Below, piece after piece: positions 36,676-45,720 of a stretch of 64,000 bases of DNA. Made by a program: the position numbers and the translations under genes. The notes below the pieces were generated by a model. The model was not told where the DNA came from and ran no database searches. It saw only the letters and a list, made by a program, of their open reading frames with translations. The stretch comes from Desulforhopalus vacuolatus (lineage in GTDB: Bacteria; Desulfobacterota; Desulfobulbia; Desulfobulbales; Desulfocapsaceae), in the NCBI RefSeq assembly GCF_016918505.1, contig NZ_JAFFPZ010000008.1:91877-155876 (forward strand), in the 5' to 3' direction. Numbering within the stretch: the first letter of the stretch is position 1; every line of letters starts with the position of its first letter.

Positions 36676-37869
36676 ATGTCTGTATCGGAAAAGATGAGAG
36701 AGTACGCCAAAAAATCGTCCTGGGTACGCAGGATGTTTGAAGAAGGTGCCGAAATGAAGGCTAAATTCGGCGCGGAAAATGTCTTTGATTTCAGTCTCGG
36801 CAATCCTGATCTGTCTCCGCCGGAAGAATTTAACGAGGTGATTCAACGCATCGCCGCAGACACCACCCCGGGTGTCCACTCCTATATGCCGAACGGTGGA
36901 TACCCCTGGGTACGCGACGCCATCGCCGACAAACTCACCCGTGAGCAGGGAGTACCTGTTACCGGTGACAACCTGATTATGACCGTCGGAGCTGCAGGTG
37001 CCATCAACGTTACCATGAAGGCACTGCTCAATCCCGGCGATGAGGTTCTGCTGCTCGCCCCCTATTTTGTTGAGTATGGGTTTTATGTGGAGAACCACGG
37101 CGGCGTGCCGAAAGTAGTAAACATGAAGGAGGATTTCAGCCTTGATCTGCAGGCCATTGAGGATGCGATTACCAGTAAAACCCGGGCAATCATCATCAAC
37201 TCCCCAAACAACCCTACGGGACAGATATACTCAAGCGCAGAGCTGACAGCTCTCGGTGAAATGCTGGAACGGGTTTCTGAGGAAGTCGCCAGAACGATCT
37301 ATCTCATTGCCGATGAACCCTACCGTGCGATTGTTTATGACGATGCCGAGGTTGGTTCGGTATTTAAAGCCTGGCGGAACAGTATTGTTCTCTCTTCCTT
37401 CTCCAAAGATCTTTCCCTTCCCGGCGAGCGGATCGGTTTTCTTGCCGTAAATCCAAAGATTCGCAGTAAAGAAGAACTGATTAATGCCCTGACTCTCGCC
37501 AACCGCATTCTGGGCTTTGTCAACGCCCCTGCAATGATGCAGCGGGCAGTGGCTGAACTCATCGATGTAAAACCAGACATCTCTCCCTATGTCCGCCGCA
37601 AAAAGATGATATGTGATGTTCTGCGTGAGGCTGGCTTTGAGTTTACCGAACCAAAGGGAGCGTTTTATGTCTTCCCCAAAACTCCGATTGTGGATGATAT
37701 TGCGTTTGTGAAAATCCTCGCTGAAGAGAAAATTCTCGCTGTCCCGGGAACCGGATTTTATGGGCCGGGTCATATCCGTATTGCCTTCTGCGTGCCGGAT
37801 GAGACAATCATAAACGCTGCAGAAGGTTTCAAACGGGCGGTGAAACAAGCAAAAGCGCAAGGGGTTTAA
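36676..37869 (+). CDS. PLP-dependent class I/II aminotransferase
   Basis: 397 aa. FSLGNPDLSPPEEF, MPNGGYPWVRDAIA, IINSPNNPTGQIYS, ADEPYRAIVY and the Schiff-base Lys in SFSKDLSLPGERIGF near 245 are typical of the aspartate aminotransferase-like group. The substrate is unknown; acting on aromatic acids would fit the prephenate-pathway gene downstream. AGAGGTTTGCC precedes the ATG. Confidence 0.88.
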   Translation: MSVSEKMREYAKKSSWVRRMFEEGAEMKAKFGAENVFDFSLGNPDLSPPEEFNEVIQRIAADTTPGVHSYMPNGGYPWVRDAIADKLTREQGVPVTGDNLIMTVGAAGAINVTMKALLNPGDEVLLLAPYFVEYGFYVENHGGVPKVVNMKEDFSLDLQAIEDAITSKTRAIIINSPNNPTGQIYSSAELTALGEMLERVSEEVARTIYLIADEPYRAIVYDDAEVGSVFKAWRNSIVLSSFSKDLSLPGERIGFLAVNPKIRSKEELINALTLANRILGFVNAPAMMQRAVAELIDVKPDISPYVRRKKMICDVLREAGFEFTEPKGAFYVFPKTPIVDDIAFVKILAEEKILAVPGTGFYGPGHIRIAFCVPDETIINAAEGFKRAVKQAKAQGV

Positions 37870-37907
37870 GCGAATATTTATCTTGATATTTAAGATACAC
37901 CCACAGA

Positions 37908-37949
37908 ACAAAGGCGATGTGGAAAATAATCTCCACACCGCCTTTGTGT
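37908..37949 (+). terminator. Probable terminator after the aminotransferase gene
   Basis: ACAAAGGCGATGTGGA pairs with TCCACACCGCCTTTGT with one mismatch around an 8-nt loop. The following run is short (GTTATAT), so it is less certain than others. Confidence 0.65.
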
Positions 37950-38088
37950 TATATACTCTTTTCTCTGTCACCCCTGACTTTCATGGCTTCCTTGTTGCAT
38001 ATTCTTGATTAAATCACTATGTTACACAATTTTTAAGGGGAGGTAATTTCCTCCCGGAGACCTTTGAAAACAGAGAAAACAAGACATC

Positions 38089-39786
38089 ATGTTTACCATT
38101 GCAACCCTTGGCCCGGAAGGCTCCAACAGCTGGCAGGCCGCCTGCCAGTATAACCCTGCCGCAAAAATACTTACCTTTGGCCACATCGGGGAGGTCTTCG
38201 CTTCCTTTACTGAGAATTGCTGTGATATCGCTCTCATCCCGGTGTATAACACCCGTGAAGGCTCCATTCGCACATCTTCCCGTAAAATCGCCGCCAGCAA
38301 AGGTCTTTACTGGGTGGATAACGTGGTGCTGCCCATTCACGTCTCTCTCTTTTCTTTCCAGGCAGATTTCAAACAGGGAGACGAGATTCATACCATTATC
38401 GGTCGAGCCTCAGTACTTCGCCAGAGCCGGGATTTCCTCGACAGTGTATATCCCGACGCCACCCAGATGGCGGTTCACGATATCGACAGCACCATCAACC
38501 AGACTGGCAGTGGTCAAAGCAAAGGCTTTGCGGTTATCGACACCGAAGAAGTCGGACGGCGCCACGCCCTTACCCTTGTAAAACGTGAACTTGCTTCCCA
38601 TAACCGGACCCGCTTCGCCGTTGTTGCCCGTCATCCCGCAGTAAAAACCGGCTACGATGCTACGGCAGTGATCACCATTCCACTGAAAGACCGCGTCGGC
38701 CTGCTGGTAGATATCCTCAATGAATTTACCTGTCGAGGTATCAACATCATAGACATGCAGTCTGAAAACGATGTAAAAACCCAAAAACTGCAGATATATC
38801 TTGAATTCGAGGGGCACAAGGAAGAGCCACTCATTGCCGAAATGCTGCGCACCATCGAAGAAGCTGTCATCCAGGAGAAAAATTCGCTCAATATTCTCGG
38901 TTCCTTTCCCCGGGTGGACATGCGTGAGAAAAATATCAAAGCCATCGGCTTCATCGGCACCGGAGCTATGAGCCACTGGTTTGCTGAACGTCTGCGAGGT
39001 GAAGGATACCGTACCCTGCTTACCGGCCGCACCACCACAATCACCCCCGTGGAGATGATTGCACGGGTAGATGTGGTGGTGATCTGCGTGCCAATCTCGG
39101 TGACCACCGAGACCATCCGTCAGTATGCGCCGAAGCTGCATGACGGCCAGGCGCTGATTATCCTCGCCGGGGAATCTGAGCATAACATAGAGGCAGCACT
39201 GACCTTTTCTGGTGAAGGGGTGGAGGTCATGTTTATTCACAACCTCTGGGGGCCACAGTCAGCGACAATGAAGGATAAACATGCTGCCGTTGTCCATACT
39301 TCGAAGGCAGGTGCACTGTGTAATGAAATTGAAGCCTTTCTCTATAAACACGGGGTCGACATCTATCAGGACACCCCGCGCAAGCACGATCTGTTAATGG
39401 GTGTAGGACAGAAACTCCCCACGACTATCTCTGTTGCCCTTGCCAAAACGTTTAAAGATCATAATCTTGACTATAAAGACATTGCCAGTCATTCTACCCT
39501 CACCTCGCTCTATGGTATTCTTGCAATGGCACGCATCCATAACCAGAATCCGCGTACCTACGCAGAGATCATGGCTACCGGTGGTGAAGGCAAAAAGATT
39601 GTACGCAGTTTCGCTGAAAATATTCTCAAGCTGATGGACTTGGCGGAAGACTCACAGATCAGTGCACTGTGTGAAGTAATGGAAGAAAACCGTTCCGTCA
39701 TGCCTGCCGCCTTTCTTGAGGCGAGAATGTCAGAGGCAAAGGCGGTGGATGAGATACTGAGCCGACCGGGGATACGCAAGGCATAG
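38089..39786 (+). CDS. Prephenate dehydratase-like / ACT / prephenate dehydrogenase-like fusion
   Basis: 565 aa with three modules. Residues 1-185 resemble prephenate dehydratase: TLGPEGSNSWQAA at the start and the catalytic TRF in HNRTRFAVVAR near 183. The usual ENSxxG is YNTREG here. Residues 195-275 are an ACT domain (RVGLLVDILNEFTCRGINII); the Phe-binding ESRP motif is absent. From about 283, IGFIGTGAMSHWFAERL starts a TyrA-like NAD domain with IHNLWGPQSATMKDKH. The dehydrogenase half continues to the end. One chain would thus cover both branches after prephenate (to phenylpyruvate and 4-hydroxyphenylpyruvate). No chorismate mutase domain is seen. Activity of the first domain is uncertain given its divergence. 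Confidence 0.8.
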   Translation: MFTIATLGPEGSNSWQAACQYNPAAKILTFGHIGEVFASFTENCCDIALIPVYNTREGSIRTSSRKIAASKGLYWVDNVVLPIHVSLFSFQADFKQGDEIHTIIGRASVLRQSRDFLDSVYPDATQMAVHDIDSTINQTGSGQSKGFAVIDTEEVGRRHALTLVKRELASHNRTRFAVVARHPAVKTGYDATAVITIPLKDRVGLLVDILNEFTCRGINIIDMQSENDVKTQKLQIYLEFEGHKEEPLIAEMLRTIEEAVIQEKNSLNILGSFPRVDMREKNIKAIGFIGTGAMSHWFAERLRGEGYRTLLTGRTTTITPVEMIARVDVVVICVPISVTTETIRQYAPKLHDGQALIILAGESEHNIEAALTFSGEGVEVMFIHNLWGPQSATMKDKHAAVVHTSKAGALCNEIEAFLYKHGVDIYQDTPRKHDLLMGVGQKLPTTISVALAKTFKDHNLDYKDIASHSTLTSLYGILAMARIHNQNPRTYAEIMATGGEGKKIVRSFAENILKLMDLAEDSQISALCEVMEENRSVMPAAFLEARMSEAKAVDEILSRPGIRKA

Positions 39787-39854
39787 CTGGCAGCTGTTGC
39801 AGAGTACCGGAGGCACCTGTTTTATAATTCTGTAGTTTTGAGGGAGTTCAAACC

Positions 39855-40502
39855 ATGACAAATATTCTCCGCTATCTTGACGAAGTGAAAATCTGTCCGC
39901 ATTGCAATCAGAAGCTTACTGCATGTGAAGCACCTCCAATCCATGTCGGCGATGGTCTTGGCTGGGGGGCAGAAGTTCTTTTTATCTGTCTCAACGACGA
40001 GTGCCCTGTTTTCGTAAATGGCTGGGATAAAATTGAGGAAGCTTACGGACATCATGCCTCATACCGTTATATGGAGCTTCCCGGCAGTCCAGAGAAGAAC
40101 TACATGATGGTGGGTAATGCCGGTGCCTTCACGGGCTGTATTATCGACCGGGAAAAAATCCTTTCCAAAAACAAGCAATATATCGAACAGAAAAAGATGA
40201 TGGCCCGCCTGGATACCGCCGCAGCAGAGAAAGACATAACAGCCCCGCTGGCAATCCTGCTTGATGAGGGTGCGGCCAAAGATAAACGCAAGCAGGCATG
40301 TGACATTCTCATTGAAATTGCCAACCTTGAATGCATTGATCCCATTCGTAATCACCCCTTCCGCGATCCGTCCCTGGAATCTTTCGCAGGACTGGCAGTC
40401 GTTGCCGTGTTGAAGAAAAACTTCAAAAAAGAATGTCCCCACTGCGCCGAGATTATCAAGGCACAGGCAAAAAAATGTAAATATTGTCAGGGAGACGTGT
40501 AA
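39855..40502 (+). CDS. Zinc-ribbon protein of unknown function
   Basis: 215 aa. An N-terminal CPHCNQKLTACEA and LFICLNDECPVF give one metal site, and the C-terminus has CPHCAEIIKAQAKKCKYC, a UPF0547-type zinc ribbon. The middle (about 100-180) is helical. The segment YMMVGNAGAFTGCIIDRE looks well structured but is not recognised. GGGAGTTCAAACC precedes the ATG. It may bind nucleic acid or protein through its ribbons. Confidence 0.7.
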   Translation: MTNILRYLDEVKICPHCNQKLTACEAPPIHVGDGLGWGAEVLFICLNDECPVFVNGWDKIEEAYGHHASYRYMELPGSPEKNYMMVGNAGAFTGCIIDREKILSKNKQYIEQKKMMARLDTAAAEKDITAPLAILLDEGAAKDKRKQACDILIEIANLECIDPIRNHPFRDPSLESFAGLAVVAVLKKNFKKECPHCAEIIKAQAKKCKYCQGDV

Positions 40503-40899
40503 AACAGAAAAAAATTCTTGCATTTCAGTATTTGAAGAGGTACTGTATAAATTCATTTGTAATGTAGTAAAATGTAGCATATAGTAGAACGCTATAAGGA
40601 TACTTTTACTAAAAGAATACTATCTTAAACGGTTGTATTTATAAATAAAACATGTACAATGAAAACTGAAAGCAAAAGGAACCTGCAATCCCTATAATTC
40701 ATGTAAACTGTTGTACTACAGCAGCCATGGATATTGTAGCTCGGTAGAGTCTATCGAGTACATACGTGGAGAATCTTTTAAACTTCGGTTTTATCGAAGA
40801 TTTTTAAGGATCTATGGAAGCGTATAATTTTCTATAGTAGATAATAATTTACTATTAGATTTAAGACTATATAAAATCTTCTTTTCCGATGGAACATGT
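40503..40899. other. AT-rich spacer upstream of tRNA-His
   Basis: No gene or strong structure is seen. It should contain the tRNA promoter; TTGTAT and TATAAT-like strings are too common here to place one. Confidence 0.4.
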
Positions 40900-40978
40900 G
40901 GTGGATGTAGCTCACGTTGGTTAGAGCACCTGGTTGTGGCCCAGGAGGCCGTGGGTTCAATTCCCATCATTCACCCCA
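40900..40978 (+). tRNA. tRNA-His (anticodon GTG), CCA encoded
   Basis: The acceptor stem GTGGATG pairs with CATTCAC; the extra G at 40900 faces the discriminator C, the identity element of tRNAHis. The anticodon stem CCTGG/CCAGG holds loop TTGTGGC with anticodon GTG. The T arm is GTGGG-TTCAATT-CCCAT. CCA is encoded at 40976-40978. Confidence 0.95.
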
Positions 40979-40996
40979 CCATCCAATGAATTGACA

Positions 40997-41036
40997 TTCC
41001 CCTGAGACGTTTTTAATGTCTCAGGGGAATTTTTTT
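40997..41036 (+). terminator. Rho-independent terminator after tRNA-His
   Basis: TTCCCCTGAGAC pairs perfectly with GTCTCAGGGGAA and is followed by a seven-T run. It marks the tRNA as a separate transcript. Confidence 0.92.
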
Positions 41037-41107
41037 ATCATTTGCAGTTGTCAGCAGCACGAAAGATGTTCCTTCTTCTGCTTCCCCAATCCACCCTGGA
41101 CAACATC

Positions 41108-41890
41108 ATGAAAATACCAGCCTCATTTTACGATGTACAGACCGTTGATACCCCCCTGAGTTCTCCCGATGTACCTGCAGAAGCGACCTGCTCCCTTAAC
41201 GGAATTCCCGCAGTGTGGCGACCGACGGAAAAAGATGCACCCTCCGTTCTTCTCTTCCCGGCGCCGGAGGGTGACGCACAGCATTCACAGTCGCTTGTTG
41301 ACGGTCTTGTCGGGAAAGGACTCAACGTACTGATTGTTCGCCCCTCTGGAGAGACTCTTGCGGAATTTTCCGCGCAGGGTGTGGAAATATGTTCGGCGGC
41401 GATAGATTTTCTTGAAAAAGAGGGCTGCGGCCAGCTTTTTCTTTTTGCCCAGGGAGTCGCCACTCTGCCGGCAGTACACGCCATGACGGAAATAAAAACC
41501 GGACTTAAGGGAATCTTTCTTGAGGGTACAGTTCTCGATTATGCCGTATGGCTTGAGAAGATTTGTGATATTAAAGGAATTACATCTGATGAGTACGAGC
41601 GTACCATCCTTGACGCCATGGAAGAGATTACCCGCGCCACCATGATCTTCCACGGTGCGCTTGATGAAATCACTCCAGCTCCGGTAGCAGAGAGACTGCA
41701 GGCAGACAGTGGTGCACGCACAAAACACTTTTTTATTATTCCCGGGGGGCACGCTCCAGACAAAGAACCTCTCTGCGATGTAGGAGGGGAACCTTACCTG
41801 GATGCTATCCGCCAGTTTATCAATACCGCCTGCGGTATCAACACCTGGCGCCAGCGGCGCAGACACGTGCGACCGACCTTAAAAAAATAA
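41108..41890 (+). CDS. Alpha/beta-hydrolase-fold protein without a visible Ser nucleophile
   Basis: 260 aa from the Met at 41108; in-frame starts at 41042 (TTG, inside the tRNA terminator region) and 41066 are possible. VLLFPAPEGDAQHSQSLVDG and LNVLIVRPSGETLAEF resemble the oxyanion and strand regions of small hydrolases. FHGALDEITP carries the acid and PGGHAPD the His. The nucleophile elbow expected as GxSxG reads FAQGVATL, with no Ser or Cys at the centre. Either it is non-catalytic or it uses another residue. It follows the tRNA gene and precedes dCMP deaminase. Confidence 0.65.
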   Translation: MKIPASFYDVQTVDTPLSSPDVPAEATCSLNGIPAVWRPTEKDAPSVLLFPAPEGDAQHSQSLVDGLVGKGLNVLIVRPSGETLAEFSAQGVEICSAAIDFLEKEGCGQLFLFAQGVATLPAVHAMTEIKTGLKGIFLEGTVLDYAVWLEKICDIKGITSDEYERTILDAMEEITRATMIFHGALDEITPAPVAERLQADSGARTKHFFIIPGGHAPDKEPLCDVGGEPYLDAIRQFINTACGINTWRQRRRHVRPTLKK

Positions 41891-41891
41891 A

Positions 41892-41932
41892 GGGTACCTT
41901 GAAACAGCCTGGAAAGACTGGTGGGTGTCCTG
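41892..41932 (+). repeat. Short copy of the GGGTACCTTGAAACAGCC element
   Basis: GGGTACCTTGAAACAGCCTG followed by GAAAGACTGGTGGGTGTCC. It begins one base after the TAA of the upstream gene. Left and right end sequences are joined with no centre. Confidence 0.65.
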
Positions 41933-41956
41933 AACTCTTAATTTGAGAGAAATAGA

Positions 41957-42466
41957 ATGACTTCTGGAGACAAACGCAAAGATTATCTCAACTGGGACGA
42001 GTATTTTATGGCCGCCGCCCTGCTCGCTTCGCGGCGCAGCAAAGATCCCAGTACTCAGGTCGGTGCCTGTGTGGCCAATGAAGAGAATAAAATCGTCGGT
42101 GTAGGATATAACGGCTTTCCGAGGGGATGCTCTGATGATGTACTCCCGTGGAAGCGGGATGGTGAGCTGCTGGAAACAAAATATCCCTACGTCTGTCACG
42201 CTGAGCTTAACGCTGTGCTCAACTCCAATCAGACCAGCCTCACCGGCTGCAGAATCTACGTGGTGCTCTTTCCCTGCAACGAATGCACCAAGGTCATCAT
42301 CCAGTCCGGCATCAGGGAGATTATCTACATCTCAGATAAATATGCTGATACTGATTCTGTAAAAGCCTCCAAGCAGATGCTGAAGATCGCCGGAGTCAAG
42401 ATCCGGCGTTTCGTGAGCGAGCGCCGTGAAGTACGGCTGAGCTACGTTGCTCCGGAAGATCGTTGA
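41957..42466 (+). CDS. Deoxycytidylate (dCMP) deaminase
   Basis: 169 aa. It makes dUMP from dCMP for thymidylate synthesis. The zinc site is formed by HAELNAV near 81-87 and PCNECTKVI near 107-115. [15 protein letters not shown] and [12 protein letters not shown] are family-specific substrate motifs shared with ComEB-type deaminases. It has a GAGAGAAATAGA leader before ATG. Confidence 0.92.
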   Translation: MTSGDKRKDYLNWDEYFMAAALLASRRSKDPSTQVGACVANEENKIVGVGYNGFPRGCSDDVLPWKRDGELLETKYPYVCHAELNAVLNSNQTSLTGCRIYVVLFPCNECTKVIIQSGIREIIYISDKYADTDSVKASKQMLKIAGVKIRRFVSERREVRLSYVAPEDR

Positions 42467-42485
42467 TCTTCAGGGTTTCCCCGGA

Positions 42486-42517
42486 GAGGATGTCAACGGC
42501 CTTCCGTTGACATCCTC
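42486..42517. repeat. IS200/IS605-end-like hairpin between convergent genes
   Basis: GAGGATGTCAACGG and CCGTTGACATCCTC form a perfect 14-bp stem over CCTT, nested in an outer CTTCAGG/CCTGAAG pair. The string CATCCTCCCCAGCCTGAAGG is typical of IS200/IS605-type element ends, and a similar one lies at 7905. It separates the converging dCMP deaminase and 42.5-kb genes and could also terminate both. Confidence 0.6.
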
Positions 42518-42536
42518 CCCAGCCTGAAGGGCCGAT

Positions 42537-42914
42537 TCAACGTTTGAAGGCCAACACTTTCCCTTCCCCCTTCTCTTTCTTTTTCAGCGGCTCCAGCGGA
42601 GGTTTGGTGCCAAAATCAACCGCCTTGATAAATCGGGGCGCGCCACCCATGGTGAAAATCTCCTCGCCGTACATTTGCGAAGTGCGCAGTGTCCAGGTAA
42701 CCTTTTGCACTGGAACGCTGAGTATTTGTAAATACACATGCCACCACTCATCACGACGACTGGTATCCCGCTCAATGTCAGAGATGTGAGCATAGAAAAG
42801 AATATCTGTTTCGGTGCTCTTTTCGCTCTTGCCGACAACGAGAACCGTATCACCAATTTCCGTGGTCGGTTTGAAATTCATCAACGTTTTTAATTCCTTC
42901 ACCATCTTTTCCAT
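42537..42914 (-). CDS. Hypothetical protein downstream of comM
   Basis: 125 aa. MEKMVKELKTLMNFKP opens it. A beta-rich core follows (GDTVLVVGK, ILFYAHISDIERDTSRRDEW, YLQILSVPVQKVTWTLR), then a Lys-rich tail. I do not recognise a family. It lies 9 bp after comM on the same strand and is surely co-transcribed. Confidence 0.75.
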   Translation of the reverse strand: MEKMVKELKTLMNFKPTTEIGDTVLVVGKSEKSTETDILFYAHISDIERDTSRRDEWWHVYLQILSVPVQKVTWTLRTSQMYGEEIFTMGGAPRFIKAVDFGTKPPLEPLKKKEKGEGKVLAFKR

Positions 42915-42923
42915 TATATTCCT

Positions 42924-44477
42924 CTATTTAACTGAATGCGCGGAAATTTCCGCCCGAGTCTTCCCGTACGACCTGCACAGCTGAACAGCCTCGGCCATAT
43001 GGTTAACGCTAATCTTTTCAGCACCGGCAAGGTCGGCAATGGTGCGCGACAACTTCAAAATTTTATGGCAGGCCCGAGCTGAGAGGCCAAGGCGTGTCAT
43101 GCTCTGTCCCAGCAGTTTTGAGGTGGAAACGTCAATGACACAATATTTATCCACGAGAGAACTGCCCATCTGACTGTTGCAATAGATGCCTTTGTCATTC
43201 GCAAACCTGTGCAGCTGCCTCTGCCGCGCTGCCTCGACCCGTGCTTTTACCACTGCCGAGCTTTCGCCCGGATCTCCCGTCTGCAGTTCCGAAAAGCTCA
43301 GGGGAGCAGTTTCGATCTTCACATCAATACGGTCAAGCAAAGGTCCGGATATCCTTGAGGTATAACGCTGAATTTCCACCTCTGTGCAGCGGCATCGATT
43401 GTGTGGATCGCCGAGAAAACCACAGGGGCAGGGATTCATTGCTGCAACAAGAAGAAAGCGGGCGGGAAAGCAGAGAGTCATGTTGGCGCGGGCAATAGAG
43501 ACCGAACCATCCTCAAGAGGCTGGCGCAACACTTCAAGTACATTGCGCTTAAACTCCGGCAGTTCATCAAGAAAGAGCACACCGTTGTGCGCCAGTGAGA
43601 CCTCCCCCGGCTGTGGAACCTGCCCCCCGCCGATCAACCCGGCATCAGAAATTGTATGATGCGGAGCGCGAAACGGTCGACGGCGGGAGAACTTCTTGCC
43701 AGCCGAAATCTTGTTGGAGACACTATAGATACGGGTTGTTTCCAGCAGCTCTTCGTCGGTGAGCGTTGGCAGAATGGTTGGCATTCGCCTCGCCAGCATC
43801 GTCTTGCCCCCGCCGGGACTGCCGACCAGCAGGATATTGTGGTTGCCAGCGGCCGCAATCTCCATCCCGCGCCGGGCAGTGTGCTGCCCCTTCACCTCGG
43901 AAAAATCAAGAAATCCCTCCTCGCTCGGAGTCTCTTCCTTAATCTTCCCCTCCGGTGCCTCAATTACCCCTGCAAGATACTCCACTGTCTGCGCGAGAGA
44001 GGTGACTGGAACGATCTCAATGCCTGCACGCACGAGAGAGGTCTCGGTATAGTTCTCCGCCGGGACAAGGATTGTTTTAAATCCCGCATCCCGTGCAGCT
44101 GTTGCCATTGAGAGCACTCCCTTTACAGAACGAACCCCGCCATCAAGCGAAAGTTCACCGGTTACACACCAGGGCCCGCTCCGCTGCGGGGTAAAAAATC
44201 CGCTTGCTTCCAGGATAGCGAGGGCAATGGGCAGATCGAAGCCCGGCCCTTCCTTGCGCAGGTCGGCAGGCGCAAGGTTCACAGTAATTCGTCGGGCGGG
44301 GAAGTCGTAGGAGGAATTGCGAATCGCCGCACGCACGCGATCCTTGCTCTCTTTAATAGAGGAGTCGGGCAGGCCAACGGTGGCAAACTGGGGCAGACCA
44401 CGTGCCACATCAACCTGCACGTGAACGATGGCGCCGTCAATACCGGTAACACAGCAACTGTGGATGGTGGCAAGCAT
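42924..44477 (-). CDS. comM: YifB/ComM-family Mg-chelatase-like AAA+ ATPase
   Basis: 517 aa. N-terminal Lon-protease-like domain (VQVDVARGLPQFATVGLPD, ITVNLAPADLRKEGPGFDLP), then the AAA+ module: Walker A GSPGGGKTMLARRMPTILP near 217-235, Walker B GVLFLDELPEF and the sensor AAMNPCPCGFLGDP. The C-terminal domain has LDRIDVKIE and LSARACHKILKLSRTIADL. ComM is a branch-migration helicase that helps integrate DNA during natural transformation. Confidence 0.94.
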   Translation of the reverse strand: MLATIHSCCVTGIDGAIVHVQVDVARGLPQFATVGLPDSSIKESKDRVRAAIRNSSYDFPARRITVNLAPADLRKEGPGFDLPIALAILEASGFFTPQRSGPWCVTGELSLDGGVRSVKGVLSMATAARDAGFKTILVPAENYTETSLVRAGIEIVPVTSLAQTVEYLAGVIEAPEGKIKEETPSEEGFLDFSEVKGQHTARRGMEIAAAGNHNILLVGSPGGGKTMLARRMPTILPTLTDEELLETTRIYSVSNKISAGKKFSRRRPFRAPHHTISDAGLIGGGQVPQPGEVSLAHNGVLFLDELPEFKRNVLEVLRQPLEDGSVSIARANMTLCFPARFLLVAAMNPCPCGFLGDPHNRCRCTEVEIQRYTSRISGPLLDRIDVKIETAPLSFSELQTGDPGESSAVVKARVEAARQRQLHRFANDKGIYCNSQMGSSLVDKYCVIDVSTSKLLGQSMTRLGLSARACHKILKLSRTIADLAGAEKISVNHMAEAVQLCRSYGKTRAEISAHSVK

Positions 44478-44479
44478 AA

Positions 44480-45235
44480 TCAGTTCCGTCTGTAACAGGT
44501 TTTAACCTCTTCGCTGCGCGGGCCGCCTTTATGCTCATAGACATAGAGCGGCGGCAATACTTTCAGCGAGGATCGGCCGTTTTTCATGCAGGAGAAAAGT
44601 GTCAGTTTCGCTGGCCCGCCAGGATAGCTGTGGACATGGCGCAGGTTCTTCACCTCCATCCCCTCCTCACGGGCGGTTACGATAAAATCCGCGCCCTGCT
44701 CCGCCGGGTAGATAAAGACGGCGCTGCCCCTGTTTTTCAGCAGGTAACGTGCCGCAGCAAGGAATTCGGCAAGGCCGCCGTTCTGCTGCCGGCGGGCAAA
44801 CTCCTCCTCCTGACCACCACTCGCCCTTCCATGTCCCGGCGGATAGAACGGTGGATTACTGATCACCCGGTCCACACTTTCGGCCTCAGCGAAATGACCG
44901 ATGTCACGCAGGTCACCGTTGAAGATAGTACTGCGGGCAGTGAACCCTGCTGCGGAAATATTGCCAGTGGCGAGGTGATGGAGATCAGGCTGCAGTTCGA
45001 TCCCGCTGCAGGTGATATCCCTGTTGCGATAGAGCAGAATCAGCGGCAGTACGCCACAGCCGCTGCCGAGATCGAACACGGAAAATCCGGATTTCACATC
45101 AAGAAAATGGGCAAGAAGGACGGAGTCCACGGAGAAGCGATATCCCGCCGCATGCTGCCGGCAGAGGAGTGCTCCGTTGAACAGGGTGTCCTCTGTATAT
45201 TCTTTATTTCGTTGAGATTTCTCAGGCGACGGCAT
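44480..45235 (-). CDS. TrmN6-like tRNA1(Val) A37 N6-methyltransferase
   Basis: 251 aa. The N-terminal QHAAGYRFSVDSVLLAHFL is the TrmN6 signature. The SAM motif is VFDLGSGCGVLPLIL near 53-67, and the catalytic NPPF is in VISNPPFYPPGHGR near 127-140. It matches the family that N6-methylates A37 of tRNAVal in E. coli (yfiC), but other adenine targets cannot be excluded. It precedes comM by 2 bp. Confidence 0.85.
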   Translation of the reverse strand: MPSPEKSQRNKEYTEDTLFNGALLCRQHAAGYRFSVDSVLLAHFLDVKSGFSVFDLGSGCGVLPLILLYRNRDITCSGIELQPDLHHLATGNISAAGFTARSTIFNGDLRDIGHFAEAESVDRVISNPPFYPPGHGRASGGQEEEFARRQQNGGLAEFLAAARYLLKNRGSAVFIYPAEQGADFIVTAREEGMEVKNLRHVHSYPGGPAKLTLFSCMKNGRSSLKVLPPLYVYEHKGGPRSEEVKTCYRRN

Positions 45236-45330
45236 GGCGATTTCCAGTAAAAGCTGTATATTGACGAATCAATTCTGATAGACGAAACAGTCGGATTTCC
45301 AACGATCAAACACGCATCTGAGAGGAGATA

Positions 45331-45720
45331 ATGTACGATATATTCATCGATACCCACTTTGCCGCTGCGCATCATCTGCGTGATTATAATGGATCCTGCG
45401 AGCGCCCCCACGGACACAACTGGAAGGTTCGTGTTACTGTACGGGCTGAAGAGCTGGACTCCATCGGCATGGGCATTGATTTTAAGCGGTTGAAGAAAAT
45501 TGTCAAAGAAGTAATCGACCTGCTTGACCATTATGATATCAACGAACTCCCCTGGTTTGCCGAAAAAAATACCACCTCCGAACATATTGCCGAGTTTCTC
45601 TGGCTTGAGGTGGAGAAGCGTTTGCAGGACGACAGCTGCAGGCTTTACACCATTACGGTGAAAGAGACGGATACCCAGGGGCTGCACTATTATGGCCCGC
45701 AGAAGAGAGGAACTGACTGA
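45331..45720 (+). CDS. queD: 6-carboxy-tetrahydropterin synthase
   Basis: 129 aa. It converts dihydroneopterin triphosphate to 6-carboxytetrahydropterin on the route to queuosine. Zinc His residues are in HFAAAHHL and PHGHNW; the catalytic Cys is in GSCERPHGH near 25-33. [13 protein letters not shown] and [13 protein letters not shown] complete it. GAGAGGAG precedes the start. queC, queE and queF are not in the window. The stop overlaps the next start (TGATG). Confidence 0.95.
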   Translation: MYDIFIDTHFAAAHHLRDYNGSCERPHGHNWKVRVTVRAEELDSIGMGIDFKRLKKIVKEVIDLLDHYDINELPWFAEKNTTSEHIAEFLWLEVEKRLQDDSCRLYTITVKETDTQGLHYYGPQKRGTD

